This document shows, one piece after another, positions 34,965 through 43,544 of a stretch of 64,000 bases of DNA; positions within the stretch are counted from its first letter, which is position 1, and each line of letters opens with the position of its first letter. The notes under the pieces are model-generated. The model saw only the letters and a list, made by a program, of their open reading frames with translations. It had not been told where the DNA came from and did not search any database. The stretch is from Streptomyces litmocidini. Its GTDB lineage: Bacteria; Actinomycetota; Actinomycetes; Streptomycetales; Streptomycetaceae. Both the position numbers and the translations under genes were made by a program. The stretch covers positions 124,001 through 188,000 of the forward strand of contig NZ_BMTQ01000003.1 of the NCBI RefSeq assembly GCF_014649755.1, written 5' to 3'.

Positions 34965-36209
34965 CTACCCCGAATGCCCCTGACCCCCGCCGCGGGAGCG
35001 CCCGCGGGTGATCAACCAGGTGCCGCCGACGACGATCAGGGCGAAGACGGCCAGCACCGCACCCAGCGCGGTCAGCAACCACAGCCGTTCGCGCAGCCTC
35101 AAGGTGCCGCTGAGGGTGACCTGGAGGGAGCCGACGGCGAAGGCGATCGCCGAGGTGAACACGGCCACGAGTTCGACCGCCCGTATGGAGGAGCTGTGCA
35201 GGGCGCGTTCCAGGTCGGCGTTGGCGGCCTCCTGGCGTCGCCAGCGGGCCTCGTGCTCCGCCTCGCGCGCCGCCCGCAGCCGGGCTTCCTGGATGGCGTC
35301 CCGCTTGACGAGGTACTGCTCCATCAGCAGCTCGCGGCTGAAGGTGCCGTGGTGGGCGAGCAGGGCCAGTGCGGCGTCGACGTGCGACAGGGCCTCGTCG
35401 TGGTCGGCGCACAGGTGGTGGGCGGTGGCGAGGCGGAAGCGGAACATGTGGTTATCGGGGTGGGCGTCCACGGCCTCCTGCGCGAGCCGGCGCAGGAGTT
35501 CGCCCTGGCCGTCGAAGGGCACGGAGAACGCCAGTCCGTTCAGGCACACGTCCATCACGTGCCGCGAGCGGTGCGCGGCCTCCCATGCCCGCTCCAGCAG
35601 GTCGCGGGCGTGCCCGGTGGTCAGGGCGCGGCTTCCGAACGCCGCGAACGCGCGCAGGGCCAGGAGCACCGGCTCGTCGCGGTGGCGGCCGGCCACGGTG
35701 GCGAGGGCGGAGGTGGTGAGGGCGGCGTTCAGGTCGTCGAAGGCGAAGTTCGCGCGGAGTTTTCCCGCGTGGTAGAGGAGGAGGGTGAGGGCCGTGTCGG
35801 CGGCTCCGGGGACTCCGACGAGACCTCGGGCCGCCTCGTCGAGTTGTTCGCGGGTCTCCACGTGGGACCGGTTGATGAAGCCGTTGCCGAGGGTCCACTG
35901 CTCGCGGACGGCGGAACGGCATCCGGGCGTGGTGTGCAGGGCGATCCAGCGCGCGCAGGCCGACGCGGTGTCCGTGGACGGCCTGTCGGCGAAGCGCCGC
36001 CGCCAGTAGCGGTCGGCGCAGACGAAGAACGGGTCGGTCGCGAAGTCCGCGGTCCTGACCTCGAAGTCCGGTTCCCGCCCGCTCTCGTGGAGTTGGAGGG
36101 CGACCTCCTCGGCGACGCGTTCGAGGTCGGCGGCCTCGGTGCCCACTGCCGCTGCCAGCCGGGCCCTGAACCGCTCGTGCGTCCGTTCCCGCGCGGCCGG
36201 CGTGTCCAT
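34965..36209 (-). CDS. Unknown protein with TPR-like helices and two C-terminal membrane helices
   Basis: A 414-residue protein. Residues 90-290 are helical pairs such as DTALTLLLYHAGKLRANFAF and HPDNHMFRFRLATAHHLCAD that suggest tetratricopeptide-like repeats. Residues 290-330 look like a coiled coil (EQYLVKRDAIQEARLRAARE, then AEHEARWRRQEAANADLERA). Two membrane helices follow at about 335-360 and 375-397, then a Gly/Arg tail. This suggests a membrane-anchored cytosolic scaffold. I do not recognise the family. The start is ATG 36209; neighbours give no functional clue. Confidence 0.7.
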   Translation of the reverse strand: MDTPAARERTHERFRARLAAAVGTEAADLERVAEEVALQLHESGREPDFEVRTADFATDPFFVCADRYWRRRFADRPSTDTASACARWIALHTTPGCRSAVREQWTLGNGFINRSHVETREQLDEAARGLVGVPGAADTALTLLLYHAGKLRANFAFDDLNAALTTSALATVAGRHRDEPVLLALRAFAAFGSRALTTGHARDLLERAWEAAHRSRHVMDVCLNGLAFSVPFDGQGELLRRLAQEAVDAHPDNHMFRFRLATAHHLCADHDEALSHVDAALALLAHHGTFSRELLMEQYLVKRDAIQEARLRAAREAEHEARWRRQEAANADLERALHSSSIRAVELVAVFTSAIAFAVGSLQVTLSGTLRLRERLWLLTALGAVLAVFALIVVGGTWLITRGRSRGGGQGHSG

Positions 36210-36543
36210 CGCTTCCCCCTGCTCCCCCTGCGTGATCGTTCTCCCGACCGGAAGACCCTACAGGTGAGGGCCGACGCGCCTTCGGGACCTCTCCCCGTAC
36301 GCCACAGGGGTGCGTCGGGCGCTGATGCCGGGGAGGCCGTCGAGTTCGTCCGGAGCCGGTCGCCCGCACGGCACGCACGGCCCCGTCGGCTCCCGCACGA
36401 CGGTTTCGACCGGTGCGGAGGTCGGGTGGACGGGGCGCCGGATGGCCGGATGGACGGGTGGACGGGAGACGTGGTGGGCGCGCCGTGAGGGGTCGTCACG
36501 GGGGGCGGGAGGGCTCGGAGTCATCACATCGCACCGCGAGCGT

Positions 36544-36572
36544 TTGACATCCCCCAGGAGCCACTCAAGAGT
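36544..36572 (+). promoter_or_regulatory. Sigma-70-type promoter for the secreted protein gene
   Basis: TTGACA (36544-36549) is followed after 17 bases by AAGAGT (36567-36572), similar to the TAGRGT -10 boxes of Streptomyces. The start codon of the next gene is 41 bases further. The rest of 36210-36543 shows no gene. Confidence 0.5.
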
Positions 36573-36613
36573 GCATCTCAGTTGATGTCGGACAATCCAG
36601 ACAGGAGTCAGGA

Positions 36614-37231
36614 ATGCGCTTGTGTACCGACCGTGGGCGTCGTGGCCTCGTCCTGCCCGCGCTGGCCGTCGCCTTGGCCGTGCCCTTGGTGTCCGCCTCC
36701 CCCGCCGCGGCGTGTTCCAACGGCACGGTCACCCGCTCCGGCGGCGTCGTCACGTACGAAGCGCAGCCGGGCGTGGCCAACCAGGTCACCTTCTACGTCG
36801 CCACCGCCCCGCTCCTGCGGGTGTCCGACCCGAACGGAATCACCGCGGGCCCCGGCTGCACCCAGACCAGCCCCCGCACGGCGACCTGCGGCACGATCGA
36901 CGGCATCACCGTCATCCACGCCGACGGCGGCGACGGCGACGACCGGCTCGCGGCCGGAGCGGACCTCAACGTCCCCGTCGACTTCAACGGAGGGCCCGGC
37001 CGGGACGTCCTCGTCGGCGGCACCGCCGACGACCACCTGGAGGATCCCGACGGCTGGCCCGTCCGCCCCCTCCAGGCCACCTTCCGCGGCCTCGCCGGCA
37101 ACGACGTCATCGTCAGCCGCAACGGCGGCTACGACCGCGTCGAGTGCGAGGGCGGCAACGACACCGTCACGGCGGACCCCGCCGTCCTGGACCGGGTCAC
37201 GAACACCTGCGAGACGATCGACCGGGGCTGA
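36614..37231 (+). CDS. Secreted RTX-like calcium-binding protein
   Basis: A 205-residue exported protein. The signal peptide covers residues 1-34 (RRGLVLPALAVALAVPLVSA, SPAAA cleavage). After about residue 100 there are glycine/aspartate-rich turns, HADGGDGDDRLAAG, NGGPGRDVLVGGTADDHLED, GLAGNDVIVSRNGGYDRVEC and EGGNDTVTADP, resembling hemolysin-type calcium-binding nonapeptides (GGxGxDxUx). Four Cys may form disulfides. AGGAG lies about 7 bases before ATG 36614. A perfect 46-bp palindrome follows the stop. Confidence 0.8.
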   Translation: MRLCTDRGRRGLVLPALAVALAVPLVSASPAAACSNGTVTRSGGVVTYEAQPGVANQVTFYVATAPLLRVSDPNGITAGPGCTQTSPRTATCGTIDGITVIHADGGDGDDRLAAGADLNVPVDFNGGPGRDVLVGGTADDHLEDPDGWPVRPLQATFRGLAGNDVIVSRNGGYDRVECEGGNDTVTADPAVLDRVTNTCETIDRG

Positions 37232-37274
37232 CCCCCCGCCACCACACCGGCCGGGACTCCCCGCTCCGGCGACC

Positions 37275-37320
37275 CGCGCGGTCCGGACGGGCACGACGTC
37301 GTGCCCGTCCGGACCGCGCG
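37275..37320. terminator. 46-bp perfect palindrome, bidirectional terminator
   Basis: CGCGCGGTCCGGACGGGCAC, then GAC, forms the left arm (37275-37297), exactly complementary to 37298-37320. It lies between convergent genes ending at 37231 and 37341. Confidence 0.7.
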
Positions 37321-37340
37321 CGTCCGGACGAGCGGTCCGG

Positions 37341-37751
37341 TCACCGCCCGCGGTGGCGGTGGCCGAGGGCGGTCACCGCCAGGGCGGTCAGGACGAGGAC
37401 GTCGACCGCCTCGACCACGACCGTGGGACGGACCAGTTCCGCGTCCGCCGATTCCTCGAAGCCGAACAGGCCCGTGGTGAGGCTCAGGAAGAGCGCGCCG
37501 AGGGTGCCCGCCGTGAACAGCGCGGTGACCGTGGCGACCGGGGCGAGCCTGCGGGACGGGGCGAGGAGCAGGGCCGCGGCGAGGAGGCAGCCGAGGACGC
37601 CGTTCAGCAGGAACAGGCTGCCGATGGTGGCCAGGTCGCGGTAGCCGTCGGCCCACAGGGCGAGGTGGATGGCACCCGTCGTCGCGGTCAGTGCCGCGGC
37701 GGCCGCCCGCAGCACGAGCACGGCGGCACGGCCGGTCGAGTCAGTAGCCAT
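37341..37751 (-). CDS. Small four-helix membrane protein
   Basis: A 136-residue protein with four predicted membrane helices: about 10-30, 40-62, 70-90 and 108-128. No named family is recognised. It overlaps the upstream cupredoxin gene by 11 bases, so the two are co-translated; a role in copper or redox handling with that lipoprotein is an inference from the overlap. Ends close to a convergent secreted-protein gene. Confidence 0.7.
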   Translation of the reverse strand: MATDSTGRAAVLVLRAAAAALTATTGAIHLALWADGYRDLATIGSLFLLNGVLGCLLAAALLLAPSRRLAPVATVTALFTAGTLGALFLSLTTGLFGFEESADAELVRPTVVVEAVDVLVLTALAVTALGHRHRGR

Positions 37752-38268
37752 GGCCGGGAGAGGTGGGAGGGGCAGGGGTGCCGGGATTCGCCGGGGTGGC
37801 CGGGACCGTGCCGGACTCGTTGGCGCCGGACTTGTCGACGGGGGCGCCCGCCACCGTGATCTCGGTCTTCATCCCCAGGTCCTTGTGCCCGTCGACCGGG
37901 CAGTAGACCTCGTACCTTCCCGCCTTCAGGGTCACCGTGAGGGTCGTGGCCCCGCCCGGGGCGACGGTGCCGGAGCGGTTCCCGCCGCCGGGTCCCTCGA
38001 CTTCCAGGGCGTGGTCGTGCTTCCCGGTGTTCGTCGCGACGAAGGCGTAGGTGCCGGGCGTGAAGGTCCGTCGGGACAGCGTGATCCTGAAGTCTGCCAG
38101 GTCCGCGGTCACCCGGGTCGCGCCCGCCGGCGCCGTGCTCTTCCGGGCGGGGGGTGGCGCGGTGGTGCCGCTGCTCGAACCGTTCCCGCCGCTTCCGCAG
38201 GCGGCGAGGACGCCGGCCAGCCCGACGGCCGACAGGGCGAGCACTGCGCGGGTACGTGGTTCCGTCAT
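37741..38268 (-). CDS. Cupredoxin-domain lipoprotein
   Basis: A 175-residue exported lipoprotein. The lipobox is LAAC within VGLAGVLAACGSG near residue 27. The mature part has a Gly/Ser/Pro/Thr linker and then a plastocyanin-like domain: the first His in NTGKHDHALEV and the Cys-His-Met loop YCPVDGHKDLGM, which together provide the four type I copper ligands (His, Cys, His, Met). It would carry electrons or bind copper at the outer face of the membrane. The start is ATG 38268; the gene overlaps the following small membrane protein gene. It is divergent from an ECF sigma factor gene and may be under its control. Confidence 0.85.
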   Translation of the reverse strand: MTEPRTRAVLALSAVGLAGVLAACGSGGNGSSSGTTAPPPARKSTAPAGATRVTADLADFRITLSRRTFTPGTYAFVATNTGKHDHALEVEGPGGGNRSGTVAPGGATTLTVTLKAGRYEVYCPVDGHKDLGMKTEITVAGAPVDKSGANESGTVPATPANPGTPAPPTSPGHGY

Positions 38269-38465
38269 CGTTCCGTCCTCCTGACGGGGCTTCCCTTCCG
38301 GCCCGGCCGTCCGGCCCGGTCGTCCGGCCCGGTCGTCCGGATCGGTCCCGGCCCGGTCCCCCGGTTCGCTCCCCCACAGGGAGTACGGCGCCGGGCCCCT
38401 CCGGGATTGCGGGGCCGGGCGGACAATGGGCGCAGGCGATCCCTTCGGGGACGTCGGACGTATCC

Positions 38466-39047
38466 ATGGGTGTGGGACGCATGGGCCTTCCGCTGGAGCG
38501 GGTTTCCGACGAGGCACTGCTCTCCGGTCTCGCCACGGGCGATCCGGAGATCGCGGTGGCGTTCGTACGCCGCTTCCAGCGCGCGGTCTACGGCGTGGCC
38601 GTCGCCGTGGTCGGCGACCCGCGGCTCGCGGAGGACGTGGCCCAGCAGACCTTCGAGCGGGCCTGGCGGCACGCCCAGGTGTACGACGGCCGGCGCGGAT
38701 CGGTGCGGACCTGGCTGACGGCCATCGCGCACAACCTGGCGATCGACGCGGTACGGGCGCGGCGCGCGACCCCGGTGTCGCCGGAGGACCTGGAGACGCT
38801 GGTCGGGATCGTGTCGGAGACCCCGGAACGGCGCGCGCTCGCCGACGACGCGGCCGAGCGGGTCCGGCGGGCGGTGGCGGCGCTGCCCCGGGAGCAGGCA
38901 CGGGCGCTGGTGATGGCCGGGATCTACGGGATGACGGCGCGAGAGGTCGCCGCCTTCGAGGGCGTGCCGCTGGGCACGGCGAAGACCCGGATCCGGGCGG
39001 GGACGATCAAGGTGCGGGCGCTCCTGGAGAGCGAGGAGACGCGGTGA
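38466..39047 (+). CDS. ECF-type RNA polymerase sigma factor
   Basis: A 193-residue sigma factor with region 2 (AVAFVRRFQRAVYGVAVAVV, DPRLAEDVAQQTFERAWRHA, WLTAIAHNLAIDAVRARR) and region 4 (RVRRAVAALPREQARALVMA, YGMTAREVAAFEGVPLGTAK, TRIRAG). I took ATG 38466 as start; ATG 38481 is equally possible. The stop overlaps the GTG of the anti-sigma gene (GTGA), a regular ECF/anti-sigma pair. The divergent cupredoxin lipoprotein gene suggests a response to envelope or copper/redox stress. Confidence 0.88.
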   Translation: MGVGRMGLPLERVSDEALLSGLATGDPEIAVAFVRRFQRAVYGVAVAVVGDPRLAEDVAQQTFERAWRHAQVYDGRRGSVRTWLTAIAHNLAIDAVRARRATPVSPEDLETLVGIVSETPERRALADDAAERVRRAVAALPREQARALVMAGIYGMTAREVAAFEGVPLGTAKTRIRAGTIKVRALLESEETR

Positions 39048-39862
39048 GCGGCATGGACTGCGAGCGGCTGCGTGAGGAGGGCGCCGAGCTGGCGCTCGGG
39101 ATCCTTCCCGCGCGCGAGCGGGCCGAGGCGGTGGCCCATCTGGACCGCTGCCCGGACTGCCGGGCGTACGTGGAGCGGCTGACGGCGGTCGGGGACGGGC
39201 TGCTCGGGCTGCTGCCGGGGGCGGAGCCGCCGGTGGGCTTCGAGAGCCGGGTGGTGCGGACGGTACGCCCCGCCCCCGACCCCGCTCCCCCTGCGGCGGC
39301 CGGGCCCAGGACGCGGGGGCGCCGGCTGCGGGAGCGCCGCTTCCGGTTCCGGGCGGCGGCGGCGGGCGTGGCCACGGCCCTGGCCTTCGGTTTCGGCGGC
39401 TGGGCGGTGGGGACCGTGGTGGAGGGCGCGCCCCGGGTGGTGGCGCCGGCGCCGCACGTCCTGGAGGCGGCGCTGGTCTCCCCGGACCGGGCCGGAAACG
39501 GTCGGGAGGTCGGCCGGATCTACGCGCACCCGGCGGACGCCACGAGCGGACACGGCTGGGTGTACATGTCGGTCGACCTCGGTGGCGGAGCGGTGGCCGA
39601 CGGTCCGGTGCGGTGCCTCCTGGTGCGCGCCGACGGGTCCGTCGTACCGCTCGGCTCGTTCCACGTGAAGGCCGGTTACGGCTACTGGGGCGCCCCGGCC
39701 CCCGCAGACCTGGCTCCCGGCACCTTGAGCGGCGCCCGCCTGGTGGCCGCGGACGGGACGGTCCTGGCGACGGCCCGTTTCGCCGGAGCCGCACCGCTCG
39801 CCTCGGGCCCGGCCGGCGCGGGGGCCGACGAGCGGGGCGGGGCGGGGCCGGCCGGCCGGTGA
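39044..39862 (+). CDS. Anti-sigma factor (zf-HC2 / RskA-like)
   Basis: A 272-residue membrane regulator paired with the preceding ECF sigma. The N-terminal zinc-binding anti-sigma domain includes HLDRCPDCRAYVERL (the His-x3-Cys-x2-Cys motif). A membrane helix lies at about residues 104-126 (RFRAAAAGVATALAFGFGGW). The outer domain (about 130-255) is beta-rich, as in RskA-type anti-sigma factors, and could sense an extracytoplasmic signal or be cut by proteolysis. The start is GTG 39044, overlapping the sigma stop; ATG 39053 is possible. Confidence 0.87.
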   Translation: MSGMDCERLREEGAELALGILPARERAEAVAHLDRCPDCRAYVERLTAVGDGLLGLLPGAEPPVGFESRVVRTVRPAPDPAPPAAAGPRTRGRRLRERRFRFRAAAAGVATALAFGFGGWAVGTVVEGAPRVVAPAPHVLEAALVSPDRAGNGREVGRIYAHPADATSGHGWVYMSVDLGGGAVADGPVRCLLVRADGSVVPLGSFHVKAGYGYWGAPAPADLAPGTLSGARLVAADGTVLATARFAGAAPLASGPAGAGADERGGAGPAGR

Positions 39863-40080
39863 TCGCCGTGGGTGCGGGGATGCCGCCGGCCGTTCGGCGT
39901 CCGTGTCCGCCGCCCGTCCTCGCGGTGGTCCTCGGTGCTTCGGTGGCGGCCGCGTTCCTCGCCATCGTCCGTGCCCCCTGCGGCGCCACGGCCCTGGCCG
40001 TCTGCGCGGTGGCGCTCGCCGGGGAACGCCTGCGCGCCACCAGGGAGTCGCACGACGTCGTCCGCACGGCCTCAGCGTGA
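39859..40080 (+). CDS. Small single-pass membrane protein
   Basis: A 73-residue frame overlapping the anti-sigma stop (GTGA at 39859). It contains one long hydrophobic stretch (PPPVLAVVLGASVAAAFLAI) and a second shorter one (GATALAVCAVALAG), then an Arg-rich end. It could be the third gene of the sigma operon. The ribosome site is weak and there is no family match, so it may be non-coding. Confidence 0.4.
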   Translation: MIAVGAGMPPAVRRPCPPPVLAVVLGASVAAAFLAIVRAPCGATALAVCAVALAGERLRATRESHDVVRTASA

Positions 40081-40248
40081 GCGTCGTGAAGGCGGGGAGC
40101 GGCGGCCACGTGGCCGACGCGCGCCGGGAGGAGACGCGCTCCGGGCGATCGGGCGGACCGGCCGGGAGGCGCTCGCCGAGGTGCGGCGCGCCCCGGCCGC
40201 CCCTGCACGGGCCGCGGGCGCGCGATCGTGCCCGCCGGTGATCAGCGC

Positions 40249-41082
40249 CTACGAGCCGGGGCCCGTGAACGCCGCCCGCCGACCGGCCGGTCCCCGGCCG
40301 GTTCCGGTCAGGGTGGCCGGCCCCTCGGCCCGGGCCGCCACCGCCCCGGCGAAGACGTCGGGGTCGTCGAACATGATGTTGTGGCCGGCGTCGGGCACGG
40401 TCACGACGTCCACACCGGCCGCCCGGAGTCCGTCCGCGCCCGGCAGGTCGCCGCTCAGCCCGCCCTGCAGGTAGACGCGCGGGACGCGCGCGTGGACGAA
40501 CATCTCCCGCATCACGGGCTCGGTGCCCCGTACCAGGTGGGCGGCGGAGCGGTGGAGGGCGAGCGGGTCGGTCAGGCGCATGGTGGCCGCCCAGGTCGGG
40601 CCGACGCGTTCCAGGACGCGGGCGAAGCCCCCGCCCCGTACGAACTCCTCCTCCGTGTACGACGCGATGCCGCTGCTGCCTGCCGCCGGTGCCGGGAACG
40701 GGTCGAGGTTTCCCTCGGTGACGACGAGCCGTCCCACCAGGTCGGGCCTGCGGTGGGCGAGGACGATGGCGACCGCTCCGCCCATGCTGTGCCCCGCGAT
40801 CACCCCGTCGCGCACCCCGGCCGCGTCGAGCGCGGCGGCCAGGGCGTCCGCGTGGTCCTCCAGCCCGTAGGCGAAGTCGGCGGGCCGGTCGCTGATGCCG
40901 TGGCCCGGCAGGTCGACGAAGAGGAGCCGTCGGCCGGCGAGTTCGGGGCGGGCCGCGATGTGCGCGTGGTAGACGGTCGACGCGGCGCCGAGGCCGTGCA
41001 CGAACACCACCGCGGGCCCCTCGCCGGCCGCCTCGGTCCATCGGACGACGCTGCCCCGCTCGTCGAATCGCGCTTCGCGCAC
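40249..41082 (-). CDS. Alpha/beta hydrolase
   Basis: A 277-residue cytosolic hydrolase. The nucleophile elbow is GHSMGG (Ser99), the oxyanion region FVHGLGAAS, and the late His lies in PDAGHNIMFDDP. The strand order fits the epoxide-hydrolase/esterase-like superfamily; substrate unknown. The C-terminal 25 residues (ATLTGTGRGPAGRRAAFTGP) are low complexity. It is divergent from a PadR-type regulator with a direct repeat between, which suggests local control. Confidence 0.85.
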   Translation of the reverse strand: MREARFDERGSVVRWTEAAGEGPAVVFVHGLGAASTVYHAHIAARPELAGRRLLFVDLPGHGISDRPADFAYGLEDHADALAAALDAAGVRDGVIAGHSMGGAVAIVLAHRRPDLVGRLVVTEGNLDPFPAPAAGSSGIASYTEEEFVRGGGFARVLERVGPTWAATMRLTDPLALHRSAAHLVRGTEPVMREMFVHARVPRVYLQGGLSGDLPGADGLRAAGVDVVTVPDAGHNIMFDDPDVFAGAVAARAEGPATLTGTGRGPAGRRAAFTGPGS

Positions 41083-41113
41083 GGTCCACTCCCCTCTCGA
41101 TACCTCGGCATCA

Positions 41114-41139
41114 CAGTACTACGACAACGCAGTACTACG
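41114..41139. promoter_or_regulatory. Direct repeat CAGTACTACG between hydrolase and PadR genes
   Basis: CAGTACTACG occurs at 41114-41123 and 41130-41139, 16 bases apart. Each contains the palindrome AGTACT. Probable regulator site(s) of the PadR protein; it does not match the classical ATGT-N8-ACAT PadR operator. Confidence 0.5.
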
Positions 41140-41168
41140 GCAGCGTCACCCTGGGGGAGAATGCGGGC

Positions 41169-41696
41169 ATGCTGGAACTGTCGATCCTCGGTTTCCTCCA
41201 CGAGACCCCGCTGCACGGCTACGAGCTGCGCAAACGCATCACCGCCCTCACCGGCCACGTCCGTCCGGTGGGCGAGTCCACGCTCTACCCGGCGATCAAG
41301 CGCCTGGAGAAGGCCGGACTGCTGGTACGGGAGACCCGGCCCGGCCCGGCCGCCGCACCCCGCCAGGTCCTCACCCTCACCCCCGCCGGCCGGGACGAAC
41401 TCCGACGCCGCCTCGCCGACGCCGAAGGCCCCGAAGTGACCGACGAGAACCGCTGGTTCACCCTCCTGGCCTTCCTCCGCCACCTCGACGACCCCGCCGC
41501 CCAGGCCACGGTCCTCCGCCGCCGCCTCGCCTTCCTGGAAGAGCCCTCCAGCTTCTTCCACGACGGCGACCGCCCCCTGCGCGCCGAGGAACTGGACGAT
41601 CCGTTCCGCCACGGCATCCTGACCATCGCCCGCGCCACCAGCCGGGCGGAGCTCACCTGGCTCCGCGCCACCCTCAGCGACCTGGAGAGCGCTTAG
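41169..41696 (+). CDS. PadR family transcriptional regulator
   Basis: A 175-residue regulator. The winged helix begins MLELSILGFLHETPLHGYEL and continues RKRITALTGHVRPVGESTLY, PAIKRLEKAGLLV; the wing is RQVLTLTPAGRDEL. The C-terminal half (about 90-170) is the helical Vir_act_alpha_C-type dimerisation domain. It is divergent from the alpha/beta hydrolase gene, which it probably controls along with itself. Confidence 0.88.
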   Translation: MLELSILGFLHETPLHGYELRKRITALTGHVRPVGESTLYPAIKRLEKAGLLVRETRPGPAAAPRQVLTLTPAGRDELRRRLADAEGPEVTDENRWFTLLAFLRHLDDPAAQATVLRRRLAFLEEPSSFFHDGDRPLRAEELDDPFRHGILTIARATSRAELTWLRATLSDLESA

Positions 41697-42023
41697 CGGG
41701 CGCCGCCCCTCCGACGGATCGGCCCGCCGGCCGGACGCGCACGTCCGAGGCCCGGTCGTGTCGAACGGCTGGTCGTGTCGTTCGCGCGGCTGCGGCCGAT
41801 CGGCTCGCGCCGGCGGTCGGACCGCTCGCCGACGGGGCGTCCCCACCTCGGGACACGGCCCCGATCACTGCCGCACCCTCCGTCCTCCCCGGGGAACGGT
41901 CACGTCCTGGGGTGAGGGGAGGGTCGGGTCCCCCCCACCCCGTGGACATCATGAGGCGCGGCCGATGGCCGCACGCCGTGACGGGGCGGCCGGGCGTCGA
42001 CCCGGATGGCGGGCCGGGTGGGG
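41697..42023. other. Intergenic stretch without a supported gene
   Basis: 327 bases between convergent genes. It holds a short direct repeat GGTCGTGTCG (near 41754 and 41770) but no clear hairpin or gene. Confidence 0.5.
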
Positions 42024-43340
42024 TCAGTCGGTGTCGCGCGGGTCGAAGGAGTCGGTGTCGACCGTCAGCGGCTCGGGGAAGGCTCCGGCGACGGCGTCCC
42101 AGCGGACGAACTTGAAGCCGGTGCCGGCCCGGTCGCCGTCGGCGGGGGTCGCCTCGCCGTCATGAGTGACCAGCAGGCCCTCGGGGAAGTTCCGGCCGAG
42201 GGGGACGTTGACCACGGTGGAGCCGTCGGAGTGCTGCACGCCGTCGACCGTGCCGTCGTCGACGCGGAAGGAACCGACGTAGTCGTTGTCGCCGTCGCGC
42301 TCGTAGACCGCGAAGGTGTTGTCGCCCTGGCTGGAGGCGAGGACGTATCCGGTGCCGTCCTCGGCGTGGTAGACGGTGACGCCCTCCGCGTCGGCGCGCA
42401 GGTGCTCACCGCCGAAGCCGGGGTCGTGCGCGGTGTCGAGGACGCATTCCTCCTCCGCCGCGTCGTACGTCCAGGGCGTGCCGTACTCGTGGACGCGGTC
42501 GACCGGCTTCGGGTCCCCGAACTCCTCGTCGTCCAGGTCGATCCGCCACAGGCCGACCCGCTCCTGGGCGGCGTACAGGACGTGCTCCTCCAGGTCGACG
42601 GCCATGCCCTCGACCTGCGGGTTCTCGCCCGGGTCGGCGCAGGGGGCCCACGTCCTGCCGTCGGGCAGGGTGAAGGCGGAGGGGAGATCGAGGGTGTCCT
42701 CGGTCTCGTAGCCGACGCGCCCGTGGTCGTCCGTCAGCCGGAGCAGGCGCAGCCGCGCCTCCTCGCGCTGCGAGACCACCGCGTAGGCGTCGTCGCCGTC
42801 GCTGAAGGCGGTCAGGCCGTAGGAGGTGCGCTGGCCCTCCACCCCGGCCTCGTCGGCGGCGAAGACCGGTGCGGCGCCGGGGGCGGTGACGTCCCTCAGC
42901 GGCGGCCGGCCGGCCGCGACGGCGGCGGGATCGATGGCGAAGGCGCGGACGCGGTCACGACCCCGGTCGCTGACGAGGGCCAGGTCCGTCTTCCGGCCGC
43001 CCAGCTCGAACCCGTAGACGATGTCGACGTTGTTGAAGCGACCGGGCTTGGCGTCCTCGTGCGGGGCCGGGGGCGCCGCTACGTGCTGCAGGCGGCGGCC
43101 GTCGAGTCCGTAGACGTCGAGGCCGGCCTCCTTCAGCGTGCCGACCACGATGCTGCGGCCGGGGTTCTCGGGGTCGACCCAGACGGCCGGGTCGTCGGCG
43201 TCGGCGTTGCCCCCGGCCTCGTCGTCGTACACCGCGGGGGTCTCCACGGTGGCGGTGACGGGGACCGGGCTCACGGGCCCGGCGGTCAGGGCGAACGCGG
43301 TGGCGAGTGCGGTCAGGCCGCTGAGAGCGAAGGCGCTCAC
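42024..43340 (-). CDS. Secreted beta-propeller phytase (3-phytase)
   Basis: A 438-residue exported enzyme that releases phosphate from phytate, in a calcium-dependent six-bladed propeller. The signal peptide covers about residues 1-25 (SAFALSGLTALATAFALTAG). Family blocks visible: DADDPAVWVDPENPGRSIVV, GTLKEAGLDVYGLDGR, GRFNNVDIVYGFELGG, LALVSDRGRDRVRAF, and the C-terminal DGVQHSDGSTVVNVPLGRNF, PEGLLVTHDG. The start is GTG 43340 with AAGGAG 4 bases upstream. A PHO-box-like direct repeat lies about 66-87 bases upstream, consistent with induction by phosphate limitation. Confidence 0.9.
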   Translation of the reverse strand: MSAFALSGLTALATAFALTAGPVSPVPVTATVETPAVYDDEAGGNADADDPAVWVDPENPGRSIVVGTLKEAGLDVYGLDGRRLQHVAAPPAPHEDAKPGRFNNVDIVYGFELGGRKTDLALVSDRGRDRVRAFAIDPAAVAAGRPPLRDVTAPGAAPVFAADEAGVEGQRTSYGLTAFSDGDDAYAVVSQREEARLRLLRLTDDHGRVGYETEDTLDLPSAFTLPDGRTWAPCADPGENPQVEGMAVDLEEHVLYAAQERVGLWRIDLDDEEFGDPKPVDRVHEYGTPWTYDAAEEECVLDTAHDPGFGGEHLRADAEGVTVYHAEDGTGYVLASSQGDNTFAVYERDGDNDYVGSFRVDDGTVDGVQHSDGSTVVNVPLGRNFPEGLLVTHDGEATPADGDRAGTGFKFVRWDAVAGAFPEPLTVDTDSFDPRDTD

Positions 43341-43405
43341 GTCACTCCTTGGTAGAGGGCTGATCGCCGTGGAGGTTAGGGAAGTTCGGCAAAGGGATCG
43401 CCACA

Positions 43406-43427
43406 CGGTCGTGAACGCGGCGTGAGC
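43406..43427 (-). promoter_or_regulatory. Probable PHO box (PhoP site) for the phytase gene
   Basis: On the - strand GCTCACGCCGC is followed directly by GTTCACGACCG, two 11-base direct-repeat units matching the Streptomyces PHO-box pattern GTTCACC-N4 (the second unit differs only at the last core position). It lies upstream of the phytase start on the correct strand. Confidence 0.6.
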
Positions 43428-43502
43428 ACTCGCCGGCCGACGGGATCGGGGCGGGGCGGCCGACCCGGTGTACGCGGACGGGGCGGAGCAGTAGAGTCCG
43501 GC

Positions 43503-43526
43503 GAAACTTTCTGCAAGTCTTTGCAA
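43503..43526. promoter_or_regulatory. GAAACTTTC / TTGCAA operator-like element before the DinB gene
   Basis: GAAACTTTCTGCAAG, then TCTTTGCAA, combines a GAAA-C-TTTC palindrome with two TGCAA elements. The first 11 bases and the TTGC end recur at 58923-58944 before the aminotransferase gene. It resembles TTGCAAG-type sites of Streptomyces LacI-family sugar regulators; the binding protein is unknown. Confidence 0.5.
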
Positions 43527-43544
43527 TTCAGAGAGGGACCAGTC

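Noticed and set aside
41114..41139. Classical PadR operator
   Set aside because: The repeat does not contain ATGT-N8-ACAT; kept only as a candidate site.
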